Assembly: GCF_001707825.1 (NCBI RefSeq)
Contig: NZ_LYBM01000045.1
Location: forward strand, 1 to 40,573
Direction of reading: 5' to 3'
Source of the DNA: Veronia pacifica
Lineage (GTDB): Bacteria > Pseudomonadota > Gammaproteobacteria > Enterobacterales > Vibrionaceae
Length of the DNA: 40,573 nt
Part shown: piece after piece, positions 1-8,290 of the stretch
Layout: each line of letters opens with the position of its first letter
Numbering within the stretch: the stretch's first letter is position 1
Translations under genes and position numbers: made by a program
The notes under the pieces: generated by a model
What the model was told of the DNA's origin: nothing
The model's input: only the letters and a program-made list of their open reading frames with translations
Database searches by the model: none

Positions 1-1215
1 GGTCAGGGTAGCATTGTTCTTTGGAGTGTTTCTTTTCTTACCTTGAGGTAAAGTTATCGAAGCAACCTTGAGCTCTTTTATTTCTTCTGTTTGTCTGGAA
101 AGACCACACGCACTCTCATATCCAGCCTGTAGTGCCGAAGAAGTAATGCGCTCGTCATGAGAGCCAATTAGTAGTCGCTGGGCTTCTCGATATGTGCGGC
201 TAGCCATATCAATGTTCCCGACGGAAAGCATGTGAAGAGTATCATTAAGTTCTTCAGTGAGCTCTGTATAAACATTTGTCCATTGATAGTTCCATAACTG
301 CTCAATAAACGCATTCCAAGAGACGCTCTCCCTAACCAATATAGACATCGTATAGTGATAACCACTCTCAGCTCTTCGAGCTGCTTTTAGTTCTTTAATC
401 AGAGATTGGTCAAATGGAGGATTTGCGATAAAAAAAACTGGAACACCCAGCTTATTGACTAAACGGTGTAAAAATTTCAGTAAATTATTTTCGCCGCCAG
501 TGCGCTTAAATTTAAGGTTCTGCATTTCATCAATCACAAGCATTCCGAGGAAACTAGACTTCATACATTGCTCTAATTGACGGATTAGTGCTCCAATTGT
601 CCCTGCTGGTTTAGTTTTGTCCTCACCCAGAGTTATGTCCAGTGTTGAGAGTATCTCCTCACACAAGTCTCTAACGCTTGAATTACTGGGGCAATCTACT
701 TTTATCCATACAACCTGTTTTCTCAGGTCTAATCTTTTTCCCCGATAAACACTATGTTGAATGAGGCTTGGGAAATAACCCATGACCTGCTCAATCATCG
801 ACGTTTTTCCGACACCACTATCACCAACAAGCGTTAGACCATCTCCCCTAGGTTGGAAAAATCCTGTTCTTGGCTCTATGTCGGGCCTTTCATCAACCGG
901 GTAATGTAAGAATTGAGCTGTCGTTGGGCTAAAAGGGTTTTTTGCTGAATACCCTTTTTTTATTGCTCTCTCGACAGCTCTGAAGCACCTCTCATAGTCG
1001 GTAAGAGGCTGGCGAAGCTCATCAATACGATTAAGATATTCGTCACGAAATAATGGGTCGGGATGTGCAGCTATCTCCTCCGAATAATCGGGATAATTAC
1101 AAAACTCCTGCATGACTTCATGCCATGGTAATTTTGGAGGTAGAGCCTCGATCAGAGGGTTTCCCTTGTGCTCTGGTAAAATAGCATCATGGTAAACCGC
1201 ATTTTCGACTCTCAT
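1..1215 (-). CDS. tnsC: TnsC, AAA+ transposition regulator (partial, C-terminus beyond the window)
   Basis: TnsC is the ATP-dependent adaptor that links target-site recognition to the TnsAB transposase. The frame is open from ATG at 1215 to base 1, giving 405 visible residues; E. coli Tn7 TnsC is about 555. A Walker A motif GDSGVGKT is at residues 131-138 and a Walker B MLVIDEMQ at about 225-232, followed by an Asn in an IANPP segment that fits the AAA+ sensor 1 position. The ATG overlaps the tnsB stop by four bases (ATGA), so translation is probably coupled. The 130-residue N-terminal extension before the ATPase core fits TnsC of the Tn7 family rather than the shorter IstB/TniB type. The C-terminal TnsD/TniQ-contact region is not visible. 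Confidence 0.9.
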   Translation of the reverse strand, partial: MRVENAVYHDAILPEHKGNPLIEALPPKLPWHEVMQEFCNYPDYSEEIAAHPDPLFRDEYLNRIDELRQPLTDYERCFRAVERAIKKGYSAKNPFSPTTAQFLHYPVDERPDIEPRTGFFQPRGDGLTLVGDSGVGKTSMIEQVMGYFPSLIQHSVYRGKRLDLRKQVVWIKVDCPSNSSVRDLCEEILSTLDITLGEDKTKPAGTIGALIRQLEQCMKSSFLGMLVIDEMQNLKFKRTGGENNLLKFLHRLVNKLGVPVFFIANPPFDQSLIKELKAARRAESGYHYTMSILVRESVSWNAFIEQLWNYQWTNVYTELTEELNDTLHMLSVGNIDMASRTYREAQRLLIGSHDERITSSALQAGYESACGLSRQTEEIKELKVASITLPQGKKRNTPKNNATLT

Positions 1216-3347
1216 GACTCACCTTTTCCTTTTCTTCTCTTTCTCCCTCTTGGCAGAGGGATAACTTTGTCATCTGTATTGGCGGACGTGATTTCTGGAA
1301 TAGAAGGTGAGTCAATGTTTGATTCAAGCATATTTGTGGTTGCCGCTAGCTCTTCTTTGCGGCGCTGCCGAACATTACTTGTTTTATCCTTCAACGAGGT
1401 TTTTTCAGCATTCTTACTTCTTCGTTTGGCTTGACGAGTTATTTCCTGTCTATTTTTGTGATTATCGATAGACGCAGAAGATATTGGGTTCAGCTCTTTC
1501 TTGGTGTCGAGCCAATCCTGAAGGAAGTCTGACTCAAACATCGATTTATCGCCTAGCATCCTACTTCGAGGTAATAAATCACATCGAATAAATCCCCTAT
1601 TTTTCTCCAACCGAACATAGATGTAATTGGTTGTATTTTCGTCAATACGCGCCTCTAGTCGCCACCGACCTAAGGATCTTGCAACAGATGCCAAATTTAG
1701 TTCTTCTAAATCAGAACATGTGTAATACATGCCATTAAAGTAGATCCCACTTCTTGTCATGCTGACTTCTGCAGAGGGTAATAAGCGAGCAATAACTTCA
1801 TCGCGGTTCGCTGATTGAAGCTCATGCCTGTGCTTTAAGAGGTGTACTTTCCAATAGTTAATTGGGGTCGGTGATAAATCATGCTCAACGAGCAGAGGGC
1901 TTGCAAAAGCCAGGTCGTCAAAAATTGAACGATTGTGCTCCAGCACTGCATTTATGATTTCTGCCGTCACCTCTTTGAGTGTGTAAATCGAGTCTTGTCT
2001 CGGATCTCGGCTACCCCGAATTACCTGCCTCCCCCTCGTTGAACCAAGCAATTCATGAATGACTTCATCATTCAGAATATCAAATCGCTTCTCTACAACA
2101 CCTTTGCAATCCGGCCGATATGGCGGTGTAAAAGATAGTTTCGTCATAGGTGTCAAAACTTTTTGAGACTGGGCGCCTATCATTTCACCATTGTCACAGA
2201 CTAGCTCCCGAGGTATGTGCACACAGGGCCACTCTGAGTCATCAATTTGAATACCAAAGTCCGCACAATATGCAGACTTAGCCAAGAAACAGTTTGTCAG
2301 AGCCTGCCTGGCTGAACGCCAAGACGCGTGGTACAGCGAGACATGCATGCCCACAATCATTCTACTTGCTCTATCGACAACGATATAAATCGTTGGTCGA
2401 CCCAACACATACTGAGCACTAAGCTCAGAAACAATATGTACGTCGGCAACTGTTGCATCAATTTCAAAATGGGCGCCAGGTAGGTGGGTATGATCAGTTA
2501 CACACCCCAGTACGGACCTTTTGTTTCTCAGATAATCGTTCTCTGAAGTTCGCCCTTTGATTATTTGTTCTGAACTAAATAGTTTTGTTCGCCAATAGCT
2601 AAACTGCTTTAACGATGGAACGTGAGGAGGCCGCCCACATGCATCAGCCATTTTGCACTCTTTCGCGTAACTATCCTTAAGAAGATATTCGTAAGTTTTT
2701 GATAACGTGTGCCCCCCTTCTTTCAAGTGGTACTTGTTTAGAGCAGCCTTGAAGTATTTCTTATCTTGATCCTTAACGATATATTTCTTCGCTCTCTCAA
2801 AGGCGATTGTTCTCGGTTGTTTTGGAGCACCAAGAGGTTTGCTCCCTGGTGTTCTAGTCTTCCCTGAAGCACCGCTATTCGGAAATGCAGGCAACAAAGC
2901 CATCCTATCTTGACCGTTCAGCCAAAATTGGGTGAGTAGTCGAGCCAATGACTTTCGATCTACACCAATCTGTCTTGCATATTCCGCCAACAGCGGCGAA
3001 CGCTTCATAGTGGAGTATTCAAAAACAAACCGTCGATCTGACACGATGTCCTTAATCAATGAGAAGTTTTTATCTCGACGCTTAATATGTTCTTCAGGGA
3101 TAAGCTCTTCATCAACCAATAAATGAGCTGGCAACTGATAAATTGCTCGTGTAGCTTTTTTGCTTGAAGCCAATAAAGCAAAGGTTTCTATGGATATAGC
3201 GATTGGCCTTACTGTTGTGGAGGCACTTGATAGTGAGCACAACACTAAGGATTCCACTTCTTGCATGATTTCCAAAAGACGATATTGCCCATCTCCAATC
3301 GTATCTGCGCCTTTGATATCCCAGACACTATTCCTAGGAAACTCCAT
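1212..3347 (-). CDS. tnsB: TnsB, DDE transposase of the Tn7-like element
   Basis: TnsB binds the repeated end sites and cuts and joins the 3' ends of the transposon. The 711-residue protein is close to Tn7 TnsB (702). The retroviral-integrase-fold catalytic triad is visible as D297 (FEIDATV), D385 (VCDNGE) and E419 (CKGVVEKRFD), a DD(33)E spacing typical of the Mu/TnsB group. The first 280 residues are basic and helix-rich and should hold the DNA-binding domains. The start ATG at 3347 is preceded by GGGGGAG with six-base spacing and lies inside the end of tnsA (14-bp overlap). The last 60 residues are very basic and low in complexity (RKRRKGKGES at the end), the region that contacts TnsC in relatives. 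The gene looks intact. Confidence 0.93.
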   Translation of the reverse strand: MEFPRNSVWDIKGADTIGDGQYRLLEIMQEVESLVLCSLSSASTTVRPIAISIETFALLASSKKATRAIYQLPAHLLVDEELIPEEHIKRRDKNFSLIKDIVSDRRFVFEYSTMKRSPLLAEYARQIGVDRKSLARLLTQFWLNGQDRMALLPAFPNSGASGKTRTPGSKPLGAPKQPRTIAFERAKKYIVKDQDKKYFKAALNKYHLKEGGHTLSKTYEYLLKDSYAKECKMADACGRPPHVPSLKQFSYWRTKLFSSEQIIKGRTSENDYLRNKRSVLGCVTDHTHLPGAHFEIDATVADVHIVSELSAQYVLGRPTIYIVVDRASRMIVGMHVSLYHASWRSARQALTNCFLAKSAYCADFGIQIDDSEWPCVHIPRELVCDNGEMIGAQSQKVLTPMTKLSFTPPYRPDCKGVVEKRFDILNDEVIHELLGSTRGRQVIRGSRDPRQDSIYTLKEVTAEIINAVLEHNRSIFDDLAFASPLLVEHDLSPTPINYWKVHLLKHRHELQSANRDEVIARLLPSAEVSMTRSGIYFNGMYYTCSDLEELNLASVARSLGRWRLEARIDENTTNYIYVRLEKNRGFIRCDLLPRSRMLGDKSMFESDFLQDWLDTKKELNPISSASIDNHKNRQEITRQAKRRSKNAEKTSLKDKTSNVRQRRKEELAATTNMLESNIDSPSIPEITSANTDDKVIPLPRGRKRRKGKGES

Positions 3348-4161
3348 AAATGGCTCCCCCAGTTCTCTCAGCGACAGATTTAACCCTTATTAGTCCTGAT
3401 TCGGGGATGTTCGTCGATAGATCTACTTCAATAAGTCTATTGGTTATCAGAAAGCGGACTAACAATAACGCTTCATCATGAGATGCCGCATTAAGGGAAA
3501 TCAGTCTATTGCAGATATTCTCAACGAGACATTGCCCAGTATCTATCGTGGATAGAGCTAAATCGGTCTGCTCGCTTAAAAAACCAATAGAGTTTTTTCG
3601 AAACGGAGAGGTAGCCCAATCAAGATTGTTGCTCTGGACTTTCGTTAATTCATTTCCAGTAAAAAAGTGAAATTTCACTCCTTGTAGCTCCCAATACACA
3701 CGCTCTATATCTTGTTTTTCCAATGTTCGTATTACATCAGAATCGTCTTCTGGCTTAACAGATACTGCATGGTATGAAATGCCTTGGGGGGATTGTATCG
3801 TGAGCAACTGGTCTGTTGTCATGATGATTGGTTCTTTTGTTTTGATATGCTTTGGGTGTTCTACACCAATGATTTTGGCAATTTTTTGCGTAAGATTTAG
3901 GGGGAAAAGCGGGAATTGCTCTCTAATGTCAACGACACTATTTGAGAACTCTGCAAGATTGAAATGTTCACTCTCAATAGAAGACATCATGTGATGCTCT
4001 CTATGAACTTTTCGACCAAAAATTAGTGAGCGCTTACCTTTTGACTTTACATCTTGGATCCTAAGCCAAGGCTTGTATTCTGAACCTTGACCCACGCCAT
4101 ATTTATTCTTTAAAGCTCGCTCAAAATCTCTATCGCATTCTAGTTTTCGCCCGCGCCCCAT
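3334..4161 (-). CDS. tnsA: TnsA, 5'-end endonuclease of the Tn7-like transposase
   Basis: TnsA cuts the 5' ends of the element, so that with TnsB the transposon is excised by a double-strand cut (cut-and-paste). The 275-residue length matches Tn7 TnsA (273). The restriction-enzyme-like catalytic residues can be placed at E63 (SSIESEHF), D117 (MTTDQLL) and K136 (VSVKPED), against E63, D114 and K132 in Tn7. The IREQFPL motif after the first glutamate is a family hallmark. The C-terminal part, from about residue 170, should be the TnsC-binding winged helix. The ATG follows GGACTAAGC. The gene is first in the operon, and its promoter must lie between 4162 and the TnsB sites, so TnsB binding could repress it (inference). 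Confidence 0.93.
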   Translation of the reverse strand: MGRGRKLECDRDFERALKNKYGVGQGSEYKPWLRIQDVKSKGKRSLIFGRKVHREHHMMSSIESEHFNLAEFSNSVVDIREQFPLFPLNLTQKIAKIIGVEHPKHIKTKEPIIMTTDQLLTIQSPQGISYHAVSVKPEDDSDVIRTLEKQDIERVYWELQGVKFHFFTGNELTKVQSNNLDWATSPFRKNSIGFLSEQTDLALSTIDTGQCLVENICNRLISLNAASHDEALLLVRFLITNRLIEVDLSTNIPESGLIRVKSVAERTGGAIYGVS

Positions 4162-4211
4162 GCTTAGTCCATTTAAGTATACCTAGGTTTAGCGTAGTAA
4201 CATTGAGTCAC

Positions 4212-4291
4212 TAAGGGCAAACTTTATTGTCTGAATATGTTCTTACGGGCAAACTTTATTGCTTACGGGCAAACTTTATTGTCGCTACACA
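4212..4291 (-). repeat. Transposon terminus with three TnsB-type binding repeats
   Basis: On the plus strand the core GGGCAAACTTTATTG occurs at 4267-4281 and 4215-4229, with GGGCAAACTTTATTG also at 4247-4261; all three are identical over the core. In minus-strand terms each reads (G)ACAATAAAGTTTGCCC, like the Tn7 site GACAAAATAGTTGGGAAC. Spacing is 20 bp between the outer two and 32 bp to the inner one. The terminal 12 bases are TGTGTAGCGACA (complement of 4291-4280). Known for the family: TnsB binds arrays of about 20-bp repeats at both ends. The exact terminus could be 2 bp further in if the first TGT is host sequence. Confidence 0.85.
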
Positions 4292-4292
4292 C

Positions 4293-5477
4293 CTAGACGT
4301 TCTGTCCAGCCACCCAACCTGAGCTCCATGCCCACTGGAAGTTGTAGCCTCCCAGCCAACCGGATACATCCATCACTTCACCTACGAAATAGAGACCGGG
4401 GACGGATTTGGTTTCCATTGTTTTGGATGACAGCTCGTCGGTATCGACGCCACCCAAAGTTACCTCTGCAGTGCGGTAACCCTCTGTGCCATTGGGGGCA
4501 ATCGTCCAGTTGTGGAAGTAGTCTGACAATGCTTGCAGCTCTTTTTGGTTGAACTGCTTCAGCGGCTTGTCTGTAATATCACCACGCTCAATCAGTGCTT
4601 CGATAAAGCGCTTGGGTAACAAACGGCTCAGGCTGTTTTTTAGGCTCTGTCCCGGATGTTTATCTGCCATCGCAGCCAGCGTGTCAAAAAGGGGGTTATC
4701 TGGCAGTAAATCGACGGTGACTCTTTGTCCCGGCGTCCAGTATGAGCTGATTTGTAACACAACAGGGCCAGACAGACCTCGGTGGGTGAACAACAAGTTT
4801 TCTTTAAAGCGGGTACCATCTTCTGACTCTATGGTCACAGGCACAGCAATACCGGACAAGTCCGCAAAGGCTTCTTTATCATTGTTGTGCAGCGTAAAAG
4901 GCACCAGACCGGCTCTGGTAGGAACACGTTTCAAACCAAACTGCTCGGCAATCTGGTAGCCAAACGGCGTCGCACCAAGCTTGGGCATAGACAGGCCACC
5001 TGTAGCCACAACAAGCGACTGGCAGCTCACTGTCTCGGTATCCAGCGTCAGAACAAAACCCGTTTCAGTTTTCTCTATATCATGAACGTCGCAGCGATAG
5101 CGTTGCTCAATCGTTGGCTGGTCGCATTCTTTTAGCAGCAGGCTCACAATGTCTTTTGCTGAATCCAGGCAAAATAGCTGGCCATGATCCCGCTCTTCGA
5201 AATCGATACCGTGTTCAGCCACCAGCGATATGAAGTCCCAATGGGTATATTGGGCCAGTGCGGATTTAGCGAAATGAGGGTTCTGGCAGACAAAGTTAGC
5301 AGCGGTAACATCATAGTTGGTGAAGTTGCAGCGGCCACCCCCGGAGATCAGGATTTTTCGACCCGGCTTTTTACCGTGATCGACAACCAGAACCGAACGA
5401 CCCCGCTTCCCGGCCTGCGCAGCACACATTAAACCTGCAGCACCTGCACCAATGACGACAACGTCAACTTGCTTCAT
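4293..5477 (-). CDS. yhiN: YhiN (BaiN/RdsA family), NAD(P)/FAD-dependent flavoprotein
   Basis: A 394-residue cytosolic flavoprotein of the HI0933/YhiN family; the substrate of bacterial YhiN proteins is not firmly established. The N-terminal dinucleotide-binding motif GAGAAGL is at residues 10-16 after a beta strand of hydrophobic residues, followed by GKKPGRKILISGGGRCNFTN, the family signature. The C-terminal FAD segment GLYFVGEVMDVSGWLGGYNF is intact, as is the final WAWSSGW. It ends only a few residues after that (VAGQNV), then TAG. The stop lies outside the proposed transposon end, so the insertion does not interrupt the frame. It is transcribed toward the transposon. The ATG at 5477 follows AGAGAA. 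Confidence 0.93.
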   Translation of the reverse strand: MKQVDVVVIGAGAAGLMCAAQAGKRGRSVLVVDHGKKPGRKILISGGGRCNFTNYDVTAANFVCQNPHFAKSALAQYTHWDFISLVAEHGIDFEERDHGQLFCLDSAKDIVSLLLKECDQPTIEQRYRCDVHDIEKTETGFVLTLDTETVSCQSLVVATGGLSMPKLGATPFGYQIAEQFGLKRVPTRAGLVPFTLHNNDKEAFADLSGIAVPVTIESEDGTRFKENLLFTHRGLSGPVVLQISSYWTPGQRVTVDLLPDNPLFDTLAAMADKHPGQSLKNSLSRLLPKRFIEALIERGDITDKPLKQFNQKELQALSDYFHNWTIAPNGTEGYRTAEVTLGGVDTDELSSKTMETKSVPGLYFVGEVMDVSGWLGGYNFQWAWSSGWVAGQNV

Positions 5478-5504
5478 TTCTCTGTATACCCTTGACTACA
5501 AAAC

Positions 5505-5524
5505 GGGCGGCATTGTAGCCGCCC
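5505..5524 (-). terminator. Intrinsic terminator of the MscS-family channel gene
   Basis: A perfect 7-bp GC stem (GGGCGGC at 5505-5511 with GCCGCCC at 5518-5524, six-base loop) is followed on the minus strand by GTTTTG. It lies just downstream of the channel gene, which ends at 5548, and before yhiN. Confidence 0.75.
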
Positions 5525-5547
5525 TTGGCTGAATGAGCCAGTGTTAA

Positions 5548-6669
5548 TCATGGCATAGAAGGGTTGGATGGGGCGGCATTTGCTGAATCAGCTACGGCAT
5601 TGAGACCAGCATGCTCGACCAATAACGAGCGGGTCGGAAAGGCAAAATCAGCATCATGGCCATGAACGATATTGACAATCTTGAGCATGATATCCTGCTT
5701 AACATCATGAAAATGAATCCAGTTTACCGTTTTGGTAAAGGTATAAATGAAGAAGTTGATGGAGGAGTCACCGAAATGGTCTACGTTCACAATCAGGGTC
5801 TGGCGAGTGTCAATTTCAGGATGCGTGCAGAGCATGGCACGAACATCAATAATGATTTGATTGATCTTGGCTGAATCCTGATACCGAAGGCAGATGGTTT
5901 CCTTTATACGACGGTTAGACATTCTGGATGGATTTTCTACCACGATATTACTGAAGACAGAATTAGGGACGTACAGTGGACGCTTGTCGAAGGTTCTGAT
6001 CACTGTCACTCTTAAGCCAATTTTTTCTACCGTGCCTTCGATGTTTCTGTCCGGTGAACGTATCCAGTCTCCCACCTTAAATGGGCGGTCAAAGTAAATC
6101 ATCATGCCGCCAAAGAAGTTCGACAGAAGGTCTTTTGCTGCCAGACCAACAATCAAACCACCCACACCACCGAAAGTTAGCAGTCCCGTGAGACTGACAC
6201 CAAGCTCCTGCAGCACAGACAGAACGGCGAAGACCATGATCACCATGCGGATCAGGTTGGCAATGGCTGCTACTGTGGTTTTATCACGCTTGTCTGAAGT
6301 AAGCAGCTCCTCTTCACCCCGTCCGATCAAGCGAAGGGTAAACCAGACAAAAACCGCGAGAGCGGCAAATTCCCGCACCTGTGCCATCCAGCTGACATCC
6401 TGTTCTGTCATTGCTGCAACCACATCGGCCACTGCATAGGTCGCGGGCCACAACCAAATGACGACACTGACCGGGCTACTTATCGCGTAGACCAGAATGT
6501 CGTCCCACTGGGTACGGGTTTTTTCTGCAATTGCTGTGAGCCTTCCCAGTACAACCCGCCAAATCAGCCAGGCCAGTGACGAGAAAAGCAGTAAGTAAAT
6601 GCAAGTCTCCAGCCAAACCAGATTGTACTCCACCATCAAACCATGCAAACGGGCAAGAAACTGCTCCAT
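5548..6669 (-). CDS. MscS-family mechanosensitive channel, YnaI-like
   Basis: An inner-membrane channel that opens under membrane tension and releases small solutes on hypo-osmotic shock. The 373-residue protein has about five membrane segments (roughly 20-42, 63-83, 99-116, 133-154, 160-182), the last being the Gly/Ala-rich pore helix [14 protein letters not shown]. The cytosolic MscS beta domain follows ([20 protein letters not shown], then [15 protein letters not shown]). Length, five-helix topology and these segments fit E. coli YnaI better than MscS itself (286 residues, three helices). A C-terminal HGADFAFPT-type end (here [16 protein letters not shown]) supports this. The ATG at 6669 follows AGAGGA. 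Intrinsic terminators lie on both sides, so it is probably a single-gene unit. Confidence 0.9.
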   Translation of the reverse strand: MEQFLARLHGLMVEYNLVWLETCIYLLLFSSLAWLIWRVVLGRLTAIAEKTRTQWDDILVYAISSPVSVVIWLWPATYAVADVVAAMTEQDVSWMAQVREFAALAVFVWFTLRLIGRGEEELLTSDKRDKTTVAAIANLIRMVIMVFAVLSVLQELGVSLTGLLTFGGVGGLIVGLAAKDLLSNFFGGMMIYFDRPFKVGDWIRSPDRNIEGTVEKIGLRVTVIRTFDKRPLYVPNSVFSNIVVENPSRMSNRRIKETICLRYQDSAKINQIIIDVRAMLCTHPEIDTRQTLIVNVDHFGDSSINFFIYTFTKTVNWIHFHDVKQDIMLKIVNIVHGHDADFAFPTRSLLVEHAGLNAVADSANAAPSNPSMP

Positions 6670-6721
6670 AACAATCCTCTATCCATAAAATCGGCAATTA
6701 CTAATTTTGCAGGGTAACAAA

Positions 6722-6748
6722 AAAAACACCGACGATGGTCAGTGTTTT
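6722..6748 (-). terminator. Intrinsic terminator of uspB
   Basis: Stem 6723-6733 with 6738-6748 (one C/A mismatch, loop GATG). On the minus strand it is followed by a run of eight T. It lies 19 bases past the uspB stop. Confidence 0.85.
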
Positions 6749-6766
6749 CTTACGATGAAAGAAGAT

Positions 6767-7105
6767 TCACAAGCCCGAGAATGCGACAAAAAAGAGGGTA
6801 ACAACAAGAGCGACGCTTAAGCAAAGCATGAGAACAAAAAGATGGCGGACTTTATTACACTTGGCAATAAATGCCCCATCATGGTGGTGGAGATATTCTT
6901 GGCTCCGTATGTAGTGATAGAGGCGTTTTTGCCTGCTTATATCACCCTGAGGCGAGAAAAAGTTACTGCCCCTGGCCACTTGCTGATACAGCAAGGGATT
7001 TGCTTCACGCATCATTGTTAAAAGCACTCGAAGTGAGCTGACATAACGAATGATGTTCACTAACAAAACACTAAAAATAGCTATTATAATTGCGTCTCCG
7101 CTCAT
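6767..7105 (-). CDS. uspB: UspB, universal stress protein B (inner membrane)
   Basis: A small membrane protein of 112 residues (E. coli UspB has 111), a sigma-S-dependent stationary-phase protein that affects ethanol resistance in E. coli. It has hydrophobic segments at about 4-21 and 87-109 flanking a charged middle. Family features are visible: NIIRYVSSLRVLL near the N-terminus, NPLLYQ, and a His/Arg-rich RQKRLYHYI...HHHDGAF section. A strong GGAGGAG site lies five bases before the ATG. In E. coli uspA and uspB are divergent neighbours; here the ferritin gene sits between them, all within 1.6 kb, which supports the call. Confidence 0.93.
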   Translation of the reverse strand: MSGDAIIIAIFSVLLVNIIRYVSSLRVLLTMMREANPLLYQQVARGSNFFSPQGDISRQKRLYHYIRSQEYLHHHDGAFIAKCNKVRHLFVLMLCLSVALVVTLFFVAFSGL

Positions 7106-7164
7106 AGTTTCTCCTCCCGGTTACCTCAGGAGCCATCGCGAAGACGCAGAATGCAGTTGTGTCG

Positions 7165-7692
7165 TTACGCGACTGGCGTATCCATCACAGAGGTAGATGC
7201 TTGCTTGGCCATTTCCGCCAAATCTTTATCGATAAAGAACAGTGCTTTACCGTCTTCCCCTACAAGTTCAATTTTATCAAGAACACCTTTAAACAATTTT
7301 TCTTCTTCATGTTGTTCAGCGACGTACCATTGCAGGAAGTTGAACGTCGAGTAATCCTGCGTAGTGAACGCAACATGCGCTAGTTCGTTGATTTTTGAAG
7401 TGATTAGCTGCTCGTGCTTATACGTTTCGCGGAACACTTCACCCAGAGATTCAAACTCGTGTTGAGGGGCATCGATGGAACCCAGAATCGGCAGAGCACC
7501 CGTTTCGCTGACATAAGTGAACAGCTTTTGCATGTGCTCCATTTCTTCCTGCGCGTGAGTGCGTAAGAATGCCGCTGCGCCCTCGAAACCTTTGTCTTCA
7601 CACCAAGCACTCATCTGTAAGTATAGATTTGATGAGAAAAACTCCAAGTTAATCTGCTCATTGAGCTGAGCAATCATGGTTTCGGCAAGCAT
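7165..7692 (-). CDS. ftnA: Non-haem ferritin FtnA
   Basis: The subunit of a 24-mer iron-storage cage; it oxidises Fe(II) and stores it as a ferric mineral in the cytosol. It has 175 residues with a four-helix bundle. The ferroxidase-centre ligands line up with E. coli FtnA: E17, E50, H53, E94, Q127 and E130, with E126 also present and Y24 in the expected place. There is no haem-binding Met of the bacterioferritin type. The ATG at 7692 follows GAGGAA with nine-base spacing; an internal Met at residue 6 is less likely because helix A begins before it. No terminator is obvious in the 59 bp before uspB, so ftnA and uspB may share a transcript. Confidence 0.95.
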   Translation of the reverse strand: MLAETMIAQLNEQINLEFFSSNLYLQMSAWCEDKGFEGAAAFLRTHAQEEMEHMQKLFTYVSETGALPILGSIDAPQHEFESLGEVFRETYKHEQLITSKINELAHVAFTTQDYSTFNFLQWYVAEQHEEEKLFKGVLDKIELVGEDGKALFFIDKDLAEMAKQASTSVMDTPVA

Positions 7693-7813
7693 TCAAATAT
7701 TCCTCGTTTTAAGTAAGTCGAGATATTTTCTCCGGCCTGCCTCCACTTTTCAACTTTTACTACGAATCACTCATGAATTACGATGGCTAAGTGATACGAT
7801 CCACGTTGTATTC

Positions 7814-7842
7814 TTGTCATCGAGACGGTGCTAGCCTAATAC
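7814..7842 (+). promoter_or_regulatory. Sigma-70-type promoter of uspA
   Basis: TTGTCA at 7814-7819, a 17-bp spacer, then TAATAC at 7837-7842. Transcription would start near 7849, giving a very short leader before GGAG and the uspA ATG. Confidence 0.7.
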
Positions 7843-7864
7843 TGAGACACTTTTGGAGTCTGCT

Positions 7865-8290
7865 ATGCCCTATTCACATATTTTAGTAGCCGTTGACCTA
7901 TCTGAAGACAGTGCACTCCTCCTTTCAAAGGGTGCCGCTCTCGCCCATGCTCTCAATGCAAAAATTTCTCTCATTCATATCGATGCCAGTTATGTTGGAC
8001 TCTATTCTGGACTCAGCGATATCAGTGTGGCTGAAGCCCATCATCGAATTATGGAAGAAGCACGCCACCAGCTTGTTCAGCTGGCCCAGAGGGAGGGCGT
8101 CACCATCACTCACAGTCTTGTTGGCGGTGGAGATATGGCAAAAGAAATTATTGATACGATCACTGATTGCGAGATAGATCTTGTAATTTTTGGTCATCAT
8201 CAGGATTTCTGGAGCACGCTGCTGTCCTCAGTCAATCACCTGATCAACAACACGCCAGTCGATATGTTACTGGTGCCTTTGGATAATTAA
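7865..8290 (+). CDS. uspA: UspA, universal stress protein A
   Basis: A cytosolic stress protein of 141 residues with the Usp alpha/beta fold (E. coli UspA has 144). The start is set at ATG 7865 because GGAG lies six bases upstream and the protein then begins MPYSHILVAVDLSEDS, like E. coli. A TTG at 7853 in the same frame precedes the ribosome site and is rejected. The C-terminal part, FGHHQDFWSTLLSS then VDMLLVPL, follows E. coli UspA. It lacks the ATP-binding G-2x-G-9x-G-S/T pattern of the other Usp class, so it should be the non-nucleotide-binding type. It is divergent from ftnA. Confidence 0.94.
   Translation: MPYSHILVAVDLSEDSALLLSKGAALAHALNAKISLIHIDASYVGLYSGLSDISVAEAHHRIMEEARHQLVQLAQREGVTITHSLVGGGDMAKEIIDTITDCEIDLVIFGHHQDFWSTLLSSVNHLINNTPVDMLLVPLDN

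Larger units (their letters stand above)
1..4291 (-). mobile_element. Tn7-like transposon, tnsA-proximal end (partial)
   Basis: Seen: three overlapping minus-strand genes encode a TnsA-type endonuclease, a DDE transposase and an AAA+ regulator. Between tnsA and the neighbouring host gene lie three near-identical repeats and a terminus reading TGTGTAGCGACA into the element; classic Tn7 starts TGTGGGCGGACA, 8 of 12 positions the same. The gene order and the end nearest tnsA match the right end of Tn7, which lies next to the 3' end of its attachment gene. Here the flanking gene is yhiN, whose stop codon begins 1 bp beyond the proposed terminus. Inference: site-specific insertion by a TnsD/TniQ-type selector. 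The other end, the selector and the cargo are outside the window. A 5-bp duplication is expected for this family and would be CCTAG (4292-4296). Confidence 0.88.

Noticed and set aside
168-365. 65-residue minus-strand reading frame within the first 1.2 kb
   Set aside because: It lies out of frame inside tnsC, whose frame is open to the window edge and carries Walker motifs.
4212-4281. Three short repeats as a CRISPR array
   Set aside because: The 15-bp cores have unequal short spacings and lie at a transposon end beside tnsA; they fit TnsB sites.
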